Part shown: one piece after another, positions 10,940 to 21,900 of the stretch | Layout of the letters: each line of letters starts with the position of its first letter | How positions within the stretch are numbered: the first letter of the stretch is position 1 | NCBI GenBank assembly: GCA_037976565.1 | Contig: CP137668.1 | Span: forward strand, 34,300,088-34,364,087 | Length of the DNA stretch: 64,000 nucleotides | DNA from: Mesocentrotus franciscanus | Lineage: Eukaryota; Echinodermata; Echinoidea; Camarodonta; Strongylocentrotidae | Direction of reading: 5' to 3' | Program-made: the position numbers and the translations under genes | The notes under the pieces: model-generated | Seen by the model: the letters and a program-made list of their open reading frames with translations, nothing else | Told to the model about the DNA's origin: nothing | The model's database searches: none

Positions 10940-11104
10940 TGCTAAAACCCCAGCACGGAGGGATGGGAGAGGCTTTTTGTAGACGAGTTGCCGATCTTGC
11001 CAAAACACAAGGCATGCGAGATGTACAGTATAGGGCAGAGAGGAACCGTTTCCGCCGACATTGGGCTGTTGAACTGAAATTAACATTCACATGTATATCC
11101 TTCT
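10940..11104 (+). pseudogene. orphan coding remnant, family not recognised
   Basis: One + frame is open over about 54 codons and reads GEAFCRRVADLAKTQGMRDV followed by QYRAERNRFRRHWAVEL, ending at TAA near 11104. Its charged, coding-like composition differs from the flanks, and it has no start codon or exon signals. It may be a fragment of a mobile-element protein or of a gene exon. I cannot name it. Confidence 0.3.
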
Positions 11105-11163
11105 AATTATAGTGGTAAATATTACAATTATATATTAGATTTACAATGTGGCAGACATGAGAC

Positions 11164-11276
11164 CAGGGCCAATATTCATTGAACCTTTCTAACTAGTTAT
11201 CAACTCCTTACATAGGCTAAAGTACGAAGTTAGTCGACAACTATAGGCTTAGGAAGGTTTATGATAATGAGCCCTG
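11164..11276. mobile_element. short degenerate MITE
   Basis: CAGGGCCAATATTCATTGAACCT at the left is mirrored with mismatches by AGGTTTATGATAATGAGCCCTG at the right. It resembles the 7254-7352 element in its ends (GGGCC ... ATTCA.T.AAC). Confidence 0.55.
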
Positions 11277-11607
11277 TACAGTAAATAATTAAGAGATTAT
11301 AAGGAGGCGAAATTTGCTGTATTTGTATGATTGTGTTGTCGACGGCTCGCCCGACGGAAGTCATTTCACATGGCTTCCCACGTGGAGTTCGACATCTCTT
11401 CACAAACTGATTATTTGATGTATTGTTATTTCCAATGTAAGTGTTGTTTCAGCAGAGTTACATTATCTTATAAGTGCCATCCGTAATATCTATAGAATAA
11501 CATGCATTGTACATAACGGAATAAACCACATTCATATACCCAAGCTATCAGTGACTATCCGTACAAATTTGACGTGTTGGCTACAACAACAAAAACATAG
11601 GAAGAGA

Positions 11608-11770
11608 GTTTAAAACGAAAGAGGGTAAGAGGGAGGGAGAGAAAGAAACAGAGGTAAAGAGAGAGAGAAAGAGAAAGGGGGAGAGAAGCAAGGAGTTAGG
11701 AATAAAAAGTGCCCAGGAAGAGAAACAGAAAGAGAATTGAAAGAGAAGAACGAAAGAAAGCAGTAGAAGG
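11608..11770 (+). repeat. purine-rich (GA/GGGA) tract
   Basis: AG-rich low-complexity sequence. The open frame on the opposite strand is a by-product. The stretch 11277-11607 holds nothing recognised. Confidence 0.75.
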
Positions 11771-12109
11771 ATCGAAAGGAGTGAATTGGGATTAAAAGAA
11801 TTGATATAGGTATAAATATTAACAACAAAAAATTTGATTGAGAGAGGGAATCTAACATTATTAGATAAAGAAACGATTTCAAAAAAACCCTCTTCTTTTA
11901 CAAATTACCTGATCCAAACAATACCACACATCAGTGTAGCATAAGGTTACCCTCTTGTTCCTCTCAGTGGCGTATTGAGCCAAATTTGAGGGGGCTGATG
12001 TAGTAAGAATTGGAAATTTTTCTCAAGCACCAGCAACACAACAACACAAGTTGGGTATCAACCCTCCACTTAAAGGCGGCCCTCCCGGGTGGCATGAGGG
12101 GGGCACAGT

Positions 12110-12512
12110 GCCCCCCCCCCACACATTTTCAAGTACACCAAAGAGCTCCTGTTTACGTCAGAAAAGTGCCCCTTTTATACTTTTATACCTAATAAGACTG
12201 TCCCAATTCAAATCTGATAGCTCCCCCTGTTACTTTGACAAGTCCCCCTTTCTATTGTAATACGTTCCCCTTTCCCTTTCTTATAAGTGCCCAAATTGTT
12301 TCTCTAAAATGAGCGCCCCTTTGTAGGTATGAGAAAATCCCCTGATCAACTCTAATAATTGCCCCTTTCAAGTTAACTCGTGCCCCTTTCAGTTTCTAAA
12401 AAAGGCATTTTTTCCTTCTAATAAAATAATGTCCGTTTTTTACCTCTGATGCGTGCCCCATGTCAACTCTGATAGGTGCCTCTTTTACTTTGGCAAGTGT
12501 CCCAGGATGAGA
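12110..12512 (+). repeat. degenerate minisatellite, 'GTGCCCCTTTT' unit
   Basis: GTGCCCC/TTCCCC followed by T-rich and CTGATA-like spacer recurs every roughly 25-40 bp, at least ten times, with heavy divergence. A CAGTGGCG motif at 11967 upstream resembles the ends of the hAT-like elements in this window, so the array may be the interior of one. Confidence 0.6.
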
Positions 12513-12663
12513 ACGGATTAATACAAAGATAATCAAGGGAGAAAGCATGTATGTTAATTCAATTACGAACATCAAATGAACCACTAATTATTAATCATAA
12601 TAACAGCTTCATGATAAGTGAATAAAAAGTCCTGATATTTTTTTAAGAAGAGAGGGTCGGAGA

Positions 12664-12731
12664 GTGAGCAAGATAGAAAGAGAGAGAGAGAGATATAGAG
12701 AGAGAGAAAGAGAGAGAGATAGAGAGAAAGT
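12664..12731 (+). repeat. (GA)n microsatellite
   Basis: Interrupted GA dinucleotide run with ATAGAGAG variants. Confidence 0.85.
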
Positions 12732-12901
12732 CACGGTTAAATAATGGTTATCTGACACCAAATTGCACCTAAAGAAAATTGTTTTACTCAAAATTGTAAA
12801 TTTGAACAGAATTACATAAAACACTTTTAAGGTCAAATTAAAAAATATTAAAAAAGAGAGTCCGTACATCCAAACCATTTCGGGGCAGCAAATTTTAATT
12901 T

Positions 12902-13014
12902 AGGGCAATTTCAATAGCCTTGTGCGTCACATATTGAATCGTGAAAAACATGACATTGATGTATTTCGTAATCCGAACATGAGTTCTCAAAATTTAGGCT
13001 ATTGAAATTGCCCT
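12902..13014. mobile_element. 113-bp MITE with 19-bp TIRs
   Basis: AGGGCAATTTCAATAGCCT at 12902-12920 is the exact reverse complement of 12996-13014. The interior is non-coding. Confidence 0.75.
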
Positions 13015-13762
13015 TAGGCTGATTTTTTCGAATGCAGTTGCTATCGTTTTATAGTTTCTCAGAACTCTATTTGTCCATCTAAAGATTCATAGAGATTGTT
13101 CAGTAAAGTTCCGAGAAGATATAAAACTTTATCTATCAAGAATAAACCATATTGTCACAATCATATCATGAAAAGATGTATGAAAAGTATTCCAACTTTA
13201 TGGGCAACATTGTAGAATAGTGTGTGATTTATGAATATGAAAGAATTGTTGAGCAGTGTAATTCTCTCCGGGAAAAATTAGTTCAATGTCCTTGACCCAT
13301 ACAAAATGGTAGCTGGTCTTGTTTGATTTATAAAATAATAAAGTAGGGTCTACTGCACAGTAAAGTCTCTCTATAAAAGTAAGCGCTCTACAGTTCCATA
13401 GAGATTGGTATTTAACTTATAAATATGAAACTAGCCGATTATATTGTCTCCGACGAAATTACAAATATATAGATCTGCTTTACCCATCCGGAACGGTTCA
13501 GTAACAATGCAAGGACATAAGGTATGAATTCTCTTTCTCTCAGATCTTTCTTTCTAAGCTCTCCGCCTGATCGTGACACGTACTGGGGATCATAGTCCAT
13601 TGTTTGATTCACTCAACCTGACATTGCGAGTTCCAAACCTACGCTTATTTCTATGCACTGTGTTCATAACCTGTAACTGCAGTCTGCATAGACCTACAAG
13701 ACCCTGCTCCTCCATTTCCTCGTATCATATTCACAAGCAAATGTAAGTACGGTATAACTTAT
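13015..13762. other. non-coding, nothing recognised
   Basis: AT-rich DNA. A 3' segment near 13075-13205 resembles 20200-20335 (AACTCTATTTGTCCATC, AGAAGATATAAAACTTTAT and CAACTTTATGGGCAACAT blocks), which suggests an old shared interspersed repeat. Confidence 0.4.
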
Positions 13763-13878
13763 ATTATACAACTCACTCCTAGATCCTAATCAAATGATTG
13801 GTCATGCGCGGTCACGTGTGATTCATTTACTGAGACTATCCCACGTTTTTCATGAAAAAGGCGTGCAATATTTTCCAT
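13763..13878 (+). mobile_element. 5' fragment of the hairpin-rich repeat
   Basis: This segment matches the first roughly 115 bp of the copy at 14974-15504 (ATTATACAACTCACTCC through GTGCAATATTTTCCA) and then gives way to the 553-bp duplication. Confidence 0.7.
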
Positions 13879-14983
13879 TATCACCCGTATCAGACATCTG
13901 AGCTGGTCATTTACTAAACCGTATTGCCCTAGTTTTCATTAGCAGTGGGAACGGAAGGGTATATTCTTTGTATTTTCCTTGGTCTCCCTGCCCGTATAGA
14001 CTTTGCGTGTAGAGACGAGTGAAAATATAGTCTCATATTGACCGCGCCGTATTTTGTCATTTTCATTGCGCATCTATTATGCGTACGAGAACCTGCGCAC
14101 TTTGCGCGCACTCTATTGTGACGTAATAATCACACCAAAGGCACACTGTTTAATTGCAGTGCATCGAAAATTTCGTCAAGCACTAGATGCACAGTGCTGG
14201 TTTGACAAAGTTTGTTCAGTTCTTTGAGATTGTCATGGTGGATTTCTGTATTTGCTCTAGATGTCTGATTTGGATGACAATAAAAATATTGACTGGCTTT
14301 ACTTTCGGGGGATATAAGAATATTGACCTCGCTAAGACCATATTGCCCTCGTCTTTCGACTCAGGGCAATATGATCTTAGCTTGGTCAATATTTCTTATA
14401 TACCCCTCAAGGCCAGTCAATATTATATAATTATCACCCATATCAGACATCTGAGCTGGTCATTTACTAAACCGTATTGCCCTAGTTTTCATTAGCAGTG
14501 GTGAACGGAAGGGTATATTCTTTGTATTTTCCTTGGTCTCCCTGCCCGTATAGACTTTGCGTGTAGAGACGAGTGAAAATATAGTCTCATATTGACCGCG
14601 CCGTATTTTGTCATTTTCATTGCGCATCTATTATGCGTACGAGAACCTGCGCACTTTGCGCGCTCTCTATTGTGACGTAATAATCACACCAAAGGCACAC
14701 TGTTTAATTGCAGTGCATCGAAAATTTCGTCAAGCACTGGATGCAGTGCTGGTTTGACAAAGTTTGTTCAGTTCTTTGAGACTGTCATGGTGGATTTCTG
14801 TATTTGCTCTAGATGTCTGATTTGGATGACAATAAAAATATTGACTGGCTTTACTTTCGGGGGATATAAGAAATATTGACCGCGCTAAGACCATATTGCC
14901 CTCGTCTTTCGACGGGGCAATATGATCTTAGCTTGGTCAATATTTCTTATATACCCCTCAAGGCCAGTCAATATTATATAATT
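13877..14983 (+). repeat. 553-bp tandem duplication
   Basis: Unit 1 (13877-14429) and unit 2 (14430-14983) are nearly identical, with only scattered substitutions and short indels. Each ends in a palindrome of about 150 bp, at 14275-14425 and 14830-14975. The palindromes have GATATAAGAA(A)TATTGACC arms around a GGGCAATATG core. A short piece of the same unit reappears at 15830-15910. Confidence 0.85.
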
Positions 14984-15504
14984 ATACAACTCACTCCTAG
15001 ATCCTAATCAAATGATTGTTCATGCGCGGTCACGTGTGATTCATTTACTGAGACTATCCCACGTTTTTCATGAAAAGGCGTGCAATATTTTCCAGTACTA
15101 TCCAACGTTTTTTTAGTGCATGTACATGATGCGCAGTAGTGCGCGTATAGGTTAAGAGCGCTTATAGTGTGTAGGTCTATTCTTGCGCAGCACTATGCGT
15201 AAATGTGTATAGAGGTAAGTGCGCTTATCTATGTGTGCGCGCTAAAGTAAGCCTATTAAACTTGAGATTTATTTGTCAGCCATACTGTCATGAAACAATC
15301 TTTAATGAATTCTTTTTACATCAAATAACAAGGATCTAGGAGTTTCGTAGTATAAAACAAATGATGCATGTTTTCATTCGTTCATTATACGATCTATCCA
15401 CCCTCGTTGAGGCTATGTGTATCTATCGCACTCGGCCTAACGGCTTCGTGCGATAGAAACACACATCCTCAACTCGAGTGCGGATAGATTGTTATACAAA
15501 TAAA
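14974..15504 (+). mobile_element. hairpin-rich repeat, copy 2
   Basis: Inverted relative to the copy at 2690-3262. The internal hairpin lies at about 15391-15490, with GATCTATCC arms around CGCACTCGGCC/GGCTTCGTGCG. It has no coding capacity. Confidence 0.7.
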
Positions 15505-15513
15505 GCACGGTAA

Positions 15514-15654
15514 CGAGTGCATTCAGGGCCAAATAATGCACGATGTGCGAGAAGAGCCCCTGGATATACCGCACCGAGGTCCGCAGGACCGAGTGCGGTA
15601 TATCCAGGTGGCGAGTCGAGCACAGAGTGCATTATTTCGGCCCACAAATGCACG
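15514..15654. mobile_element. GC-rich palindrome
   Basis: The outer arms CGAGTGCATT and GGGCCAAATAATGCAC match inverted at 15620-15654. The inner arms CCTGGATATACCGCAC and GTGCGGTATATCCAGG surround an 18-bp GC-rich loop. The three open frames that cross it are by-products. Confidence 0.75.
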
Positions 15655-15829
15655 AGCAAACGTGCATTGTTTGTTTTATACAACTTCCCCCTCCTACTGA
15701 GCTGCCCCCCAAAAGCCAATTAATAAATAATTGAATTGTATTCTTACCTTCACGCTCACGCTTAACCGCTTCGGTCTCTCAACCGTTGACTAAAAGTGAT
15801 CCAAAAGTTGCAAAGTCTATCCAATTAGT

Positions 15830-15910
15830 ACGCGCATTTATTACGCGTATGAGAACCTGCGCACTTTGCGCGCACTCTATTGTGACGTAATAATCACACC
15901 CAAGGCACAC
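15830..15910 (+). repeat. partial third copy of the 553-bp unit
   Basis: It carries the same TGACGTAATAATCACACC and GAACCTGCGCACTTTGCGCG blocks as 14068-14150 and 14640-14700. The stretch 15911-16198 shows no further recognised feature. Confidence 0.7.
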
Positions 15911-16198
15911 TTTTCTTGGCATTGCTGAATTTGATTTGGTATCCGAGCATCATTGCGCCGCCGCGCGTACACTTCACGCAAACTTTGACACGCCCGGTCA
16001 TTGACACTGACATTGGTGACCTCATTATGAGTGCAGGAAATGTGCTAACCAAAATCACTATCCCTGCACTCCGGCGAGTGCAATAGTGCAGTCCACTGAA
16101 TGTCACGTGAACTGATTTAAACCAATCAGATTACGGAACATTCTTGGAAGTTGTATAAAGGCCTATAATGAACTCATGAGCATGCATCATTTGTATAC

Positions 16199-16609
16199 TA
16201 ATGTATACAGGCGCGAATCCAGGATTTCTTAGAGGAGGGGGGCACCATTTTTTTTTTGCTCCCGCAAATTTGAAAATCGCGCCGGCCGAAAATTCACTCA
16301 GGGGGGTAGTGAGCACTAATTTTTTTTTTTTTTTATTTTGCTCCCGCAAATTTGAAAATAGCGCCGGCCGAAAATTCGCTCAGTGGGGAGGGGAGGGGAG
16401 GGGAGGGGGAGGGGGGGGGAGGGGAGGAGGGGAGGGGGGTAGGGAGCACTTCATTTTTATTTTTTTGGCTCCCGAAAATTTGAAAATCGCGCCGGTCGAA
16501 AATTCGCTTAGTGGGGAGGGTAAGTGAGCACTATTTCTTTTCGTTCTTTTTGGCCGGGGGCACGTGCCCCTGTGCCCCCCTCTGGATCCGCCACTGGTAT
16601 AATGTATAC
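16199..16609 (+). mobile_element. hAT-like non-autonomous element, copy 1
   Basis: The left end is CAGGCGCGAATCCAGG and the right end GGATCCGCCACTG, the inverted hAT-type terminus seen elsewhere in this window. A 10-bp direct repeat, TAATGTATAC, flanks it at 16199-16208 and 16600-16609. The interior has three copies of a unit with GCTCCCGCAAATTTGAAAAT and GCGCCGGCCGAAAATTC, plus a G-rich (GGGGA)n stretch at 16384-16440. Confidence 0.65.
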
Positions 16610-16714
16610 CGATTTTACTTTCATAACAGGGATTTTCATGTCTTCTTTGTAATGGTGGTGAAATGTTATTTCGGCGATTTGTGTGCGAAAAATGAATACA
16701 TAATCAAGTCATGC

Positions 16715-16935
16715 TAAATAGGCTTTGCCTTTGCCTTTGGCTTTGGCAAAATGCTGAGTTTAAATATTTACACCCCAGAGTAGAGCAGCTCCTCCAGACC
16801 GCTCCGGCTTACTTCGAATCGTCGCGTCGGATCGGGTGGTCGCGTTTCCGGGCCTTCTGTAAAAACATGCCCCTTTAGGCCGTTGTTGAAGGCTAGGTAA
16901 AGTAAAGGGTATAGAAATAGAATCCCTCATTGTCT
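16715..16935. other. GC-rich segment, not identified
   Basis: Locally GC-rich, with a short TTTGCCTTTGCC/TTTGGCTTTGG repeat at its left edge. It stands out from the AT-rich surroundings and may be a fragment of a gene or of a structured repeat. No motif was recognised. Confidence 0.3.
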
Positions 16936-17221
16936 CACTCCTTTCCACCTTTCCACCACACCATGAAAGTGTGATCTTCATACAGTCTCCTTAATATAAT
17001 ACATGTATACATGTTTAATAGAGTGAGTAATCTTAATTTGTGAAATACTTACCTTGATATTCCTTCCTTTAATAATTATATGGAGAGGAAGAATGCTTAA
17101 GTTCATTTTCATTGGTACATTTCATTTGTAGGAGTCTACCATGCAATTTTGATTTATTAAATATGTATCTAAATACTATCAACCACGATTTCAAAATAAC
17201 AGGCAAAAAAAAAAATTGTCA

Positions 17222-17285
17222 ACCCCCAAATAGTACTCTCATATAGTACTTCTGCTCCCAAATAGTACTCCCAAATAGTACTTTT
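17222..17285 (+). repeat. short minisatellite (CCCAAATAGTACT)
   Basis: Four or five copies of an AAATAGTACT-containing unit occur in tandem. Confidence 0.75.
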
Positions 17286-18670
17286 TCAGAGCAACATTAA
17301 AATAGTTGAAATATTTCTGGTCACGTGACGAGCTCTCAACCAATAAAAAACCAATAAATTTTTGATGCAGGATATAATTTGTATTATACTTATTTTTTAA
17401 GTAAATCATATCATGTTATATAACTTTGTGCGGTTGTACTGATGTATGCATGAATTTGTTCTGATTTGTAAATATCGTTGTTTTAGGGGAAGAAACTTGA
17501 GTTGAGAAATAGAACTTTCTCACAACTAAGTGAAGCGTTATACTGTACGGGTGAATGGTACCCGCGAATATATATACTTATCTGTCATTTACAACTTGAT
17601 GGAAGAAACACTATTATATTTCACATTGTCCATAACTATTAGCTTTCTTACTTAGAGATATGAGCTAATCAAGATTTTCTCGTTTATGAACCACTATGTT
17701 GATTCTAGCTAGCATTTGATATATTCTAGTTTGGGATATATTATTACGATTTTTCATATTCGGTTTGATAATGTTTTGAGAGATTCCATCCCAGAAGGAG
17801 ATAACCTTCGAACGTATGGCAAGCCGTTTTAACATTTATTCTTATTTTTTTATATCAAGAATGGATTTGTTGATATCAAGAATTCAATTTTTGATATCAA
17901 GAATTAATTCAAGTTTCTCTGCTATTGGTCATGGGCAAAATAAGTCGTCTTGTAAATAGGCCTATGCTACTACGTAATGAAATGTTATACAAGAATATGC
18001 ACCAAATAATGTATTTAATACTTTACATAAAAGGGATAGTTGAGTTTTGTTGCAGCGCTACACAAAATAATTTGTTTGTGAGATAATGGATATAATGAAA
18101 AACTGAGTGTCAAATTTGAAAGAATAAACAATTTAAATGACAAAATCATCTTTGATCAAAATCGGTTCAGAGACGGCTGAAATATCAGCATAAATATAAC
18201 CATTTCTAATATTTGTGGTGCCCCACAAATATTCGGTAATTTTGAACCAGCCGTTGAAGAACGAGACACCGCCTTATACGTTTTATTCCAACCAATGCCA
18301 ATATTGGCTTTTTGTTGGCTTTTTCGTGTTGGTTATGCACAACCACCCGGCCCGTGTATTGTTATTATTCATTGATTAATTAATTAACGGTCACCTTTTT
18401 TTTAAGTGGAGCTGAATTGGTATGATCGTATTCAATCTAAATTCACACATTTTGGGGTCTAAAATTACCTTCATAGCAATTTTAGGTTCTAAACGGGCAC
18501 TAGAAAAGTCATAAATACGAATAAGAGCAATAACCATGCACTTTGAAGGCATTTGCAGTCTTAAACAAGAACTCAACTATCCCTTTAAGTGATCGCTTGG
18601 ACTTTAAGTTAATTTAAAATTTAAATATATATATATTTTTTCATATTCAAATCTCAACTATGATCTTACA
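17286..18670. other. upstream region of the SDR gene
   Basis: AT-rich DNA with no coding signal. A perfect hairpin AATATTTGTGG-TGCC-CCACAAATATT lies at 18208-18233. A 5' leader exon of the SDR gene is expected upstream, because an acceptor lies just before its start codon; I could not place that exon. Confidence 0.4.
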
Positions 18671-18681
18671 GATAACCAGTG

Positions 18682-18946
18682 ATGGATCAGGAGGTCGTGT
18701 TAGTGACAGGTTGCGTATCTGGACTAGGCCTATCTACAGCCACACTCCTCGCCCGGGACCCAGCCCAGAGATACATCGTCATAGCAACCGTCATCTCGCT
18801 GACGGAGAAGGATGATCTGGTTGTTGCCATGGGAACGCATCTTGAGAAGACTGCTTACATCATGGAGATGGACGTCACCAAGGATGAGGATATGCAAAGT
18901 GTGGTGCAGACAGTTTTGACGCGGTTCGGGCGAATTGACATACTCA
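18682..18946 (+). CDS. SDR exon 1 (Rossmann N-terminus)
   Basis: The start is ATG at 18682; an acceptor (CTTACAG) ends at 18671, which implies an upstream leader exon. The exon encodes residues 1-88 plus one base: beta1, the TGxxxGxG motif, and the D65-V pair of the adenine pocket (MDVTKDED). The expected end is after 18946 in phase 1, which joins A|TG to give DILMNIAG. The intron would begin ATAAAT rather than GTAAAT. Confidence 0.75.
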
Positions 18947-21900
18947 ATAAATCGCTTTTCTTGATTATTCATTCATTTTATTGGGGCTTCTTTGACACGC
19001 ACATTAAAGGAAAAAAAGGTCATCTCATCCATTTAAAATATCATCATCATAATTGTCCATATTGTCATATACATGTAGCTGACCATGCACAGTCTGATAC
19101 ACTCTTAATGCAAGGGTGTCACTTACTCAGGCATGACTGATGTACTCTGATACATGTCAATTCAATGAATTAAATAGAAAGGGTTTGGAATTTTAAAATG
19201 CATGTTTAGCATCTGGTTCTCATGAGGCAATTTGATAAAATGATGAACGTCTTGTTTCTTTCAATAGCAATTTGTTTCCATTTACTGCAATGTTTTAGTT
19301 TTGTTTATCATGTTAAGTCAAATATTTCTTACAATCAATAGTGTACAAATTAAGGTACACGACAGACAATTTTTTTAATAAATATACTCTGAATACGTTC
19401 ATACATTAAACTTCAGAAAGTGCTTATTTCAGGTTTATACAAAATGAATTTAAAGGTTTCTAGATTCTCTCTATCAACAATACATAATTATTGCATGTAC
19501 ACCATAAATTTCTAAACGTTTGTATCAAAATATAATTGATGATCTAACCCAGTCTTTTAAGGGTTGTGATTAATTATGAAATGATAAATATATAACTTTT
19601 AACATACATTTTTTAAAGCATAACAAAACTGATCGTCATCACCATCGTTTAGCGTCCGTTTCTCCCACGCTGTGGGGTTAGACGTTTCATTTCCTTATGA
19701 CCCGTTCCCCAAGCATTCCGGTTTTCAGCATCCGCCAGAGGCCAGAATGATGCTCTTGTATCTTCTTCTACCGTCGCCATCCAGGTTTTGCTAGGTCAGC
19801 CACGGGAGTTTAGACCCGCAACCTGATAATGGAACAATAAGATATTCTATAATGAAAACTTCATCAATTAAACATGCATGATAAATCATTGCTGACTACA
19901 TTTACCATCACCAATCCAACAGTGAATATTGCTGGTATCGGAACGTGTGGTTACATGGACACCATGCCCCGGTCTAAGATAGAACAGGCTTTCAACATCA
20001 ATGCTATAGCAGTCATCCGACTTACCCAAGCCGTCCTCCCTCACATGAAACAACGAAAGAAGGGCATGATCCTAACTGTGACCAGCAGAGGAGGCAGAAT
20101 AGGTAAAGTACCCACTGTTGCACGTAGCGTTGGAATAAAATGTTCAAACCTGCTTTCACGAAATGACTGTGAGAACGCCATTTATTCTCGATAGAGTTTT
20201 TATCCTCTCAGAACTTTATTGATCAATAAAGTTTGAACAATGATGTTCTGAGAAAATATAAACTATCTGTCAAGAACTGTCACAATCAAATTATGAAAAG
20301 AGGTAAGAAAAATGTAATCCAACTTTATGGGCAACATGGTCTACAGTCTACAGTGGCGGATCCAGGATTATCAGAAAAGAGGGGAGGGGGTGCGAACATT
20401 TCCAGATGAAAGTTCCCAAGGGACTTGATTTCTAGAATCCCGCCGGTCCTATAATCTAGGCCTTCTTGAGAGGGAAAGGGGTGCAAAAGAAAGAAAGAAA
20501 ACAAAATGGGAGGGTGTGATTACCCGAGGAATATAATGAATATAATGCCTCGAAAATGCAGTTTACCCCTGTTTTCTTCACTACGGGAATGGAGCGTGGT
20601 CGTTTCGCCCCCTGTATCCATCCGCCTATGAGCTAGGAATTCTTTTTTATATAGGGCCTATTCATTATTCCTCAGTCACACCGACAAACCGACCGATTTT
20701 TGGCTAAAAGACGTAATGTATTATTTTCGGTCGGTCTGGTGTCGGTCTGATGTTGGTCTTGTCGGTGTGACTAAGGTATTATTGTATTGGTATAATGAGA
20801 TTGACCAGCAGCACTGGCTGAAATTTAAGCAGACCTACAGGTCTATTGTGCTCTATCGCAAAAAGTTTTTGAATTTATATCAACCCTAGAAGTGATCTTC
20901 TTTCTTTTTTACATCTAGGTGTAGATATTCTAAATATCACACAGAACTTTAAGAAACTGCAAAATGATTTAAAATGAATGAATTCGTTTTATTCGTTTTT
21001 TTTTCTAAAGCTAGAAGGTAGAAAACGATGAAATTATTAATAATTCAAGCTTTAACAGAGTAAATACTTTTTCGATATTGCTATAGAACTAGATAAAAAC
21101 GAATTAATTCCTTTTCGCAGTTTCCTAAATTCATTCTACTTATTTTTGAGATTCTATCTTTCTTTAGTTTAACTACTTCAAAACAGATTTAAACAGATAG
21201 ATTTTCAATAAGACTAGCTATGTTCATAGCATCTAAGAAGAAAAATAATTTTTCTTGTATTTTGTTTATCCAGGTATTCCTTTACTTGAAGTGTATTGCG
21301 CCTCTAAGTTTGCTGCTGAAGGTTTCTTCGAGTCGTTGGTACCGGTAGCGAGACAATTCAATATTAAGTAAGTTCCTTTTGCACTTTCACTGGGGAGGTT
21401 AGGAGCATGGGTCGGTTGTGTCCCCTTTTAAAACCAATGTGGCAAACAATAAGTACATAAAATAAAGTGAGTCCTTTTTTCAAATGTTCGACACAAAATG
21501 TACCAGAAAACTCGTTTGATAACATTTTTTTGCTGTTTACATGTTTATTATTCGTGTTTTGGGGTGTTTATTTTGGTGTGTGTTCTATTTTGTCATAGCG
21601 TCCCCCTTCTCCCTTTTAAAAAAAGAGCAGAACTCTCCCCCGCCATTTGGGCCCGTCATTGACCTGTAAATTATTGTCCTATAAATTATTGTCCTATTCA
21701 AAGTTAGTTTTAGTATCGTTTTTTTTTTTTTTGCTGTCTCGAGATGTTAAAAGGCGAAATATGTAAACGATATAACTTATAGACAAACTAATTTTAAATA
21801 CTTCAGTCCAATGTTGTTGTCCTTTATTCTTTGAAAAACGATCTTTTATTATACTATACAAACGCGATAAAACCATCTGAAAGATGAAAAAGTGGTCTAA

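Noticed and set aside
15517..15734. three overlapping frames on both strands
   Set aside because: They are by-products of a GC-rich palindrome, which opens matching frames on both strands.
18947..19140. continuation of SDR exon 1 as real protein
   Set aside because: Similarity to the family stops exactly at DIL, and the conserved NAG block resumes at 19923. This stretch is unspliced intron.
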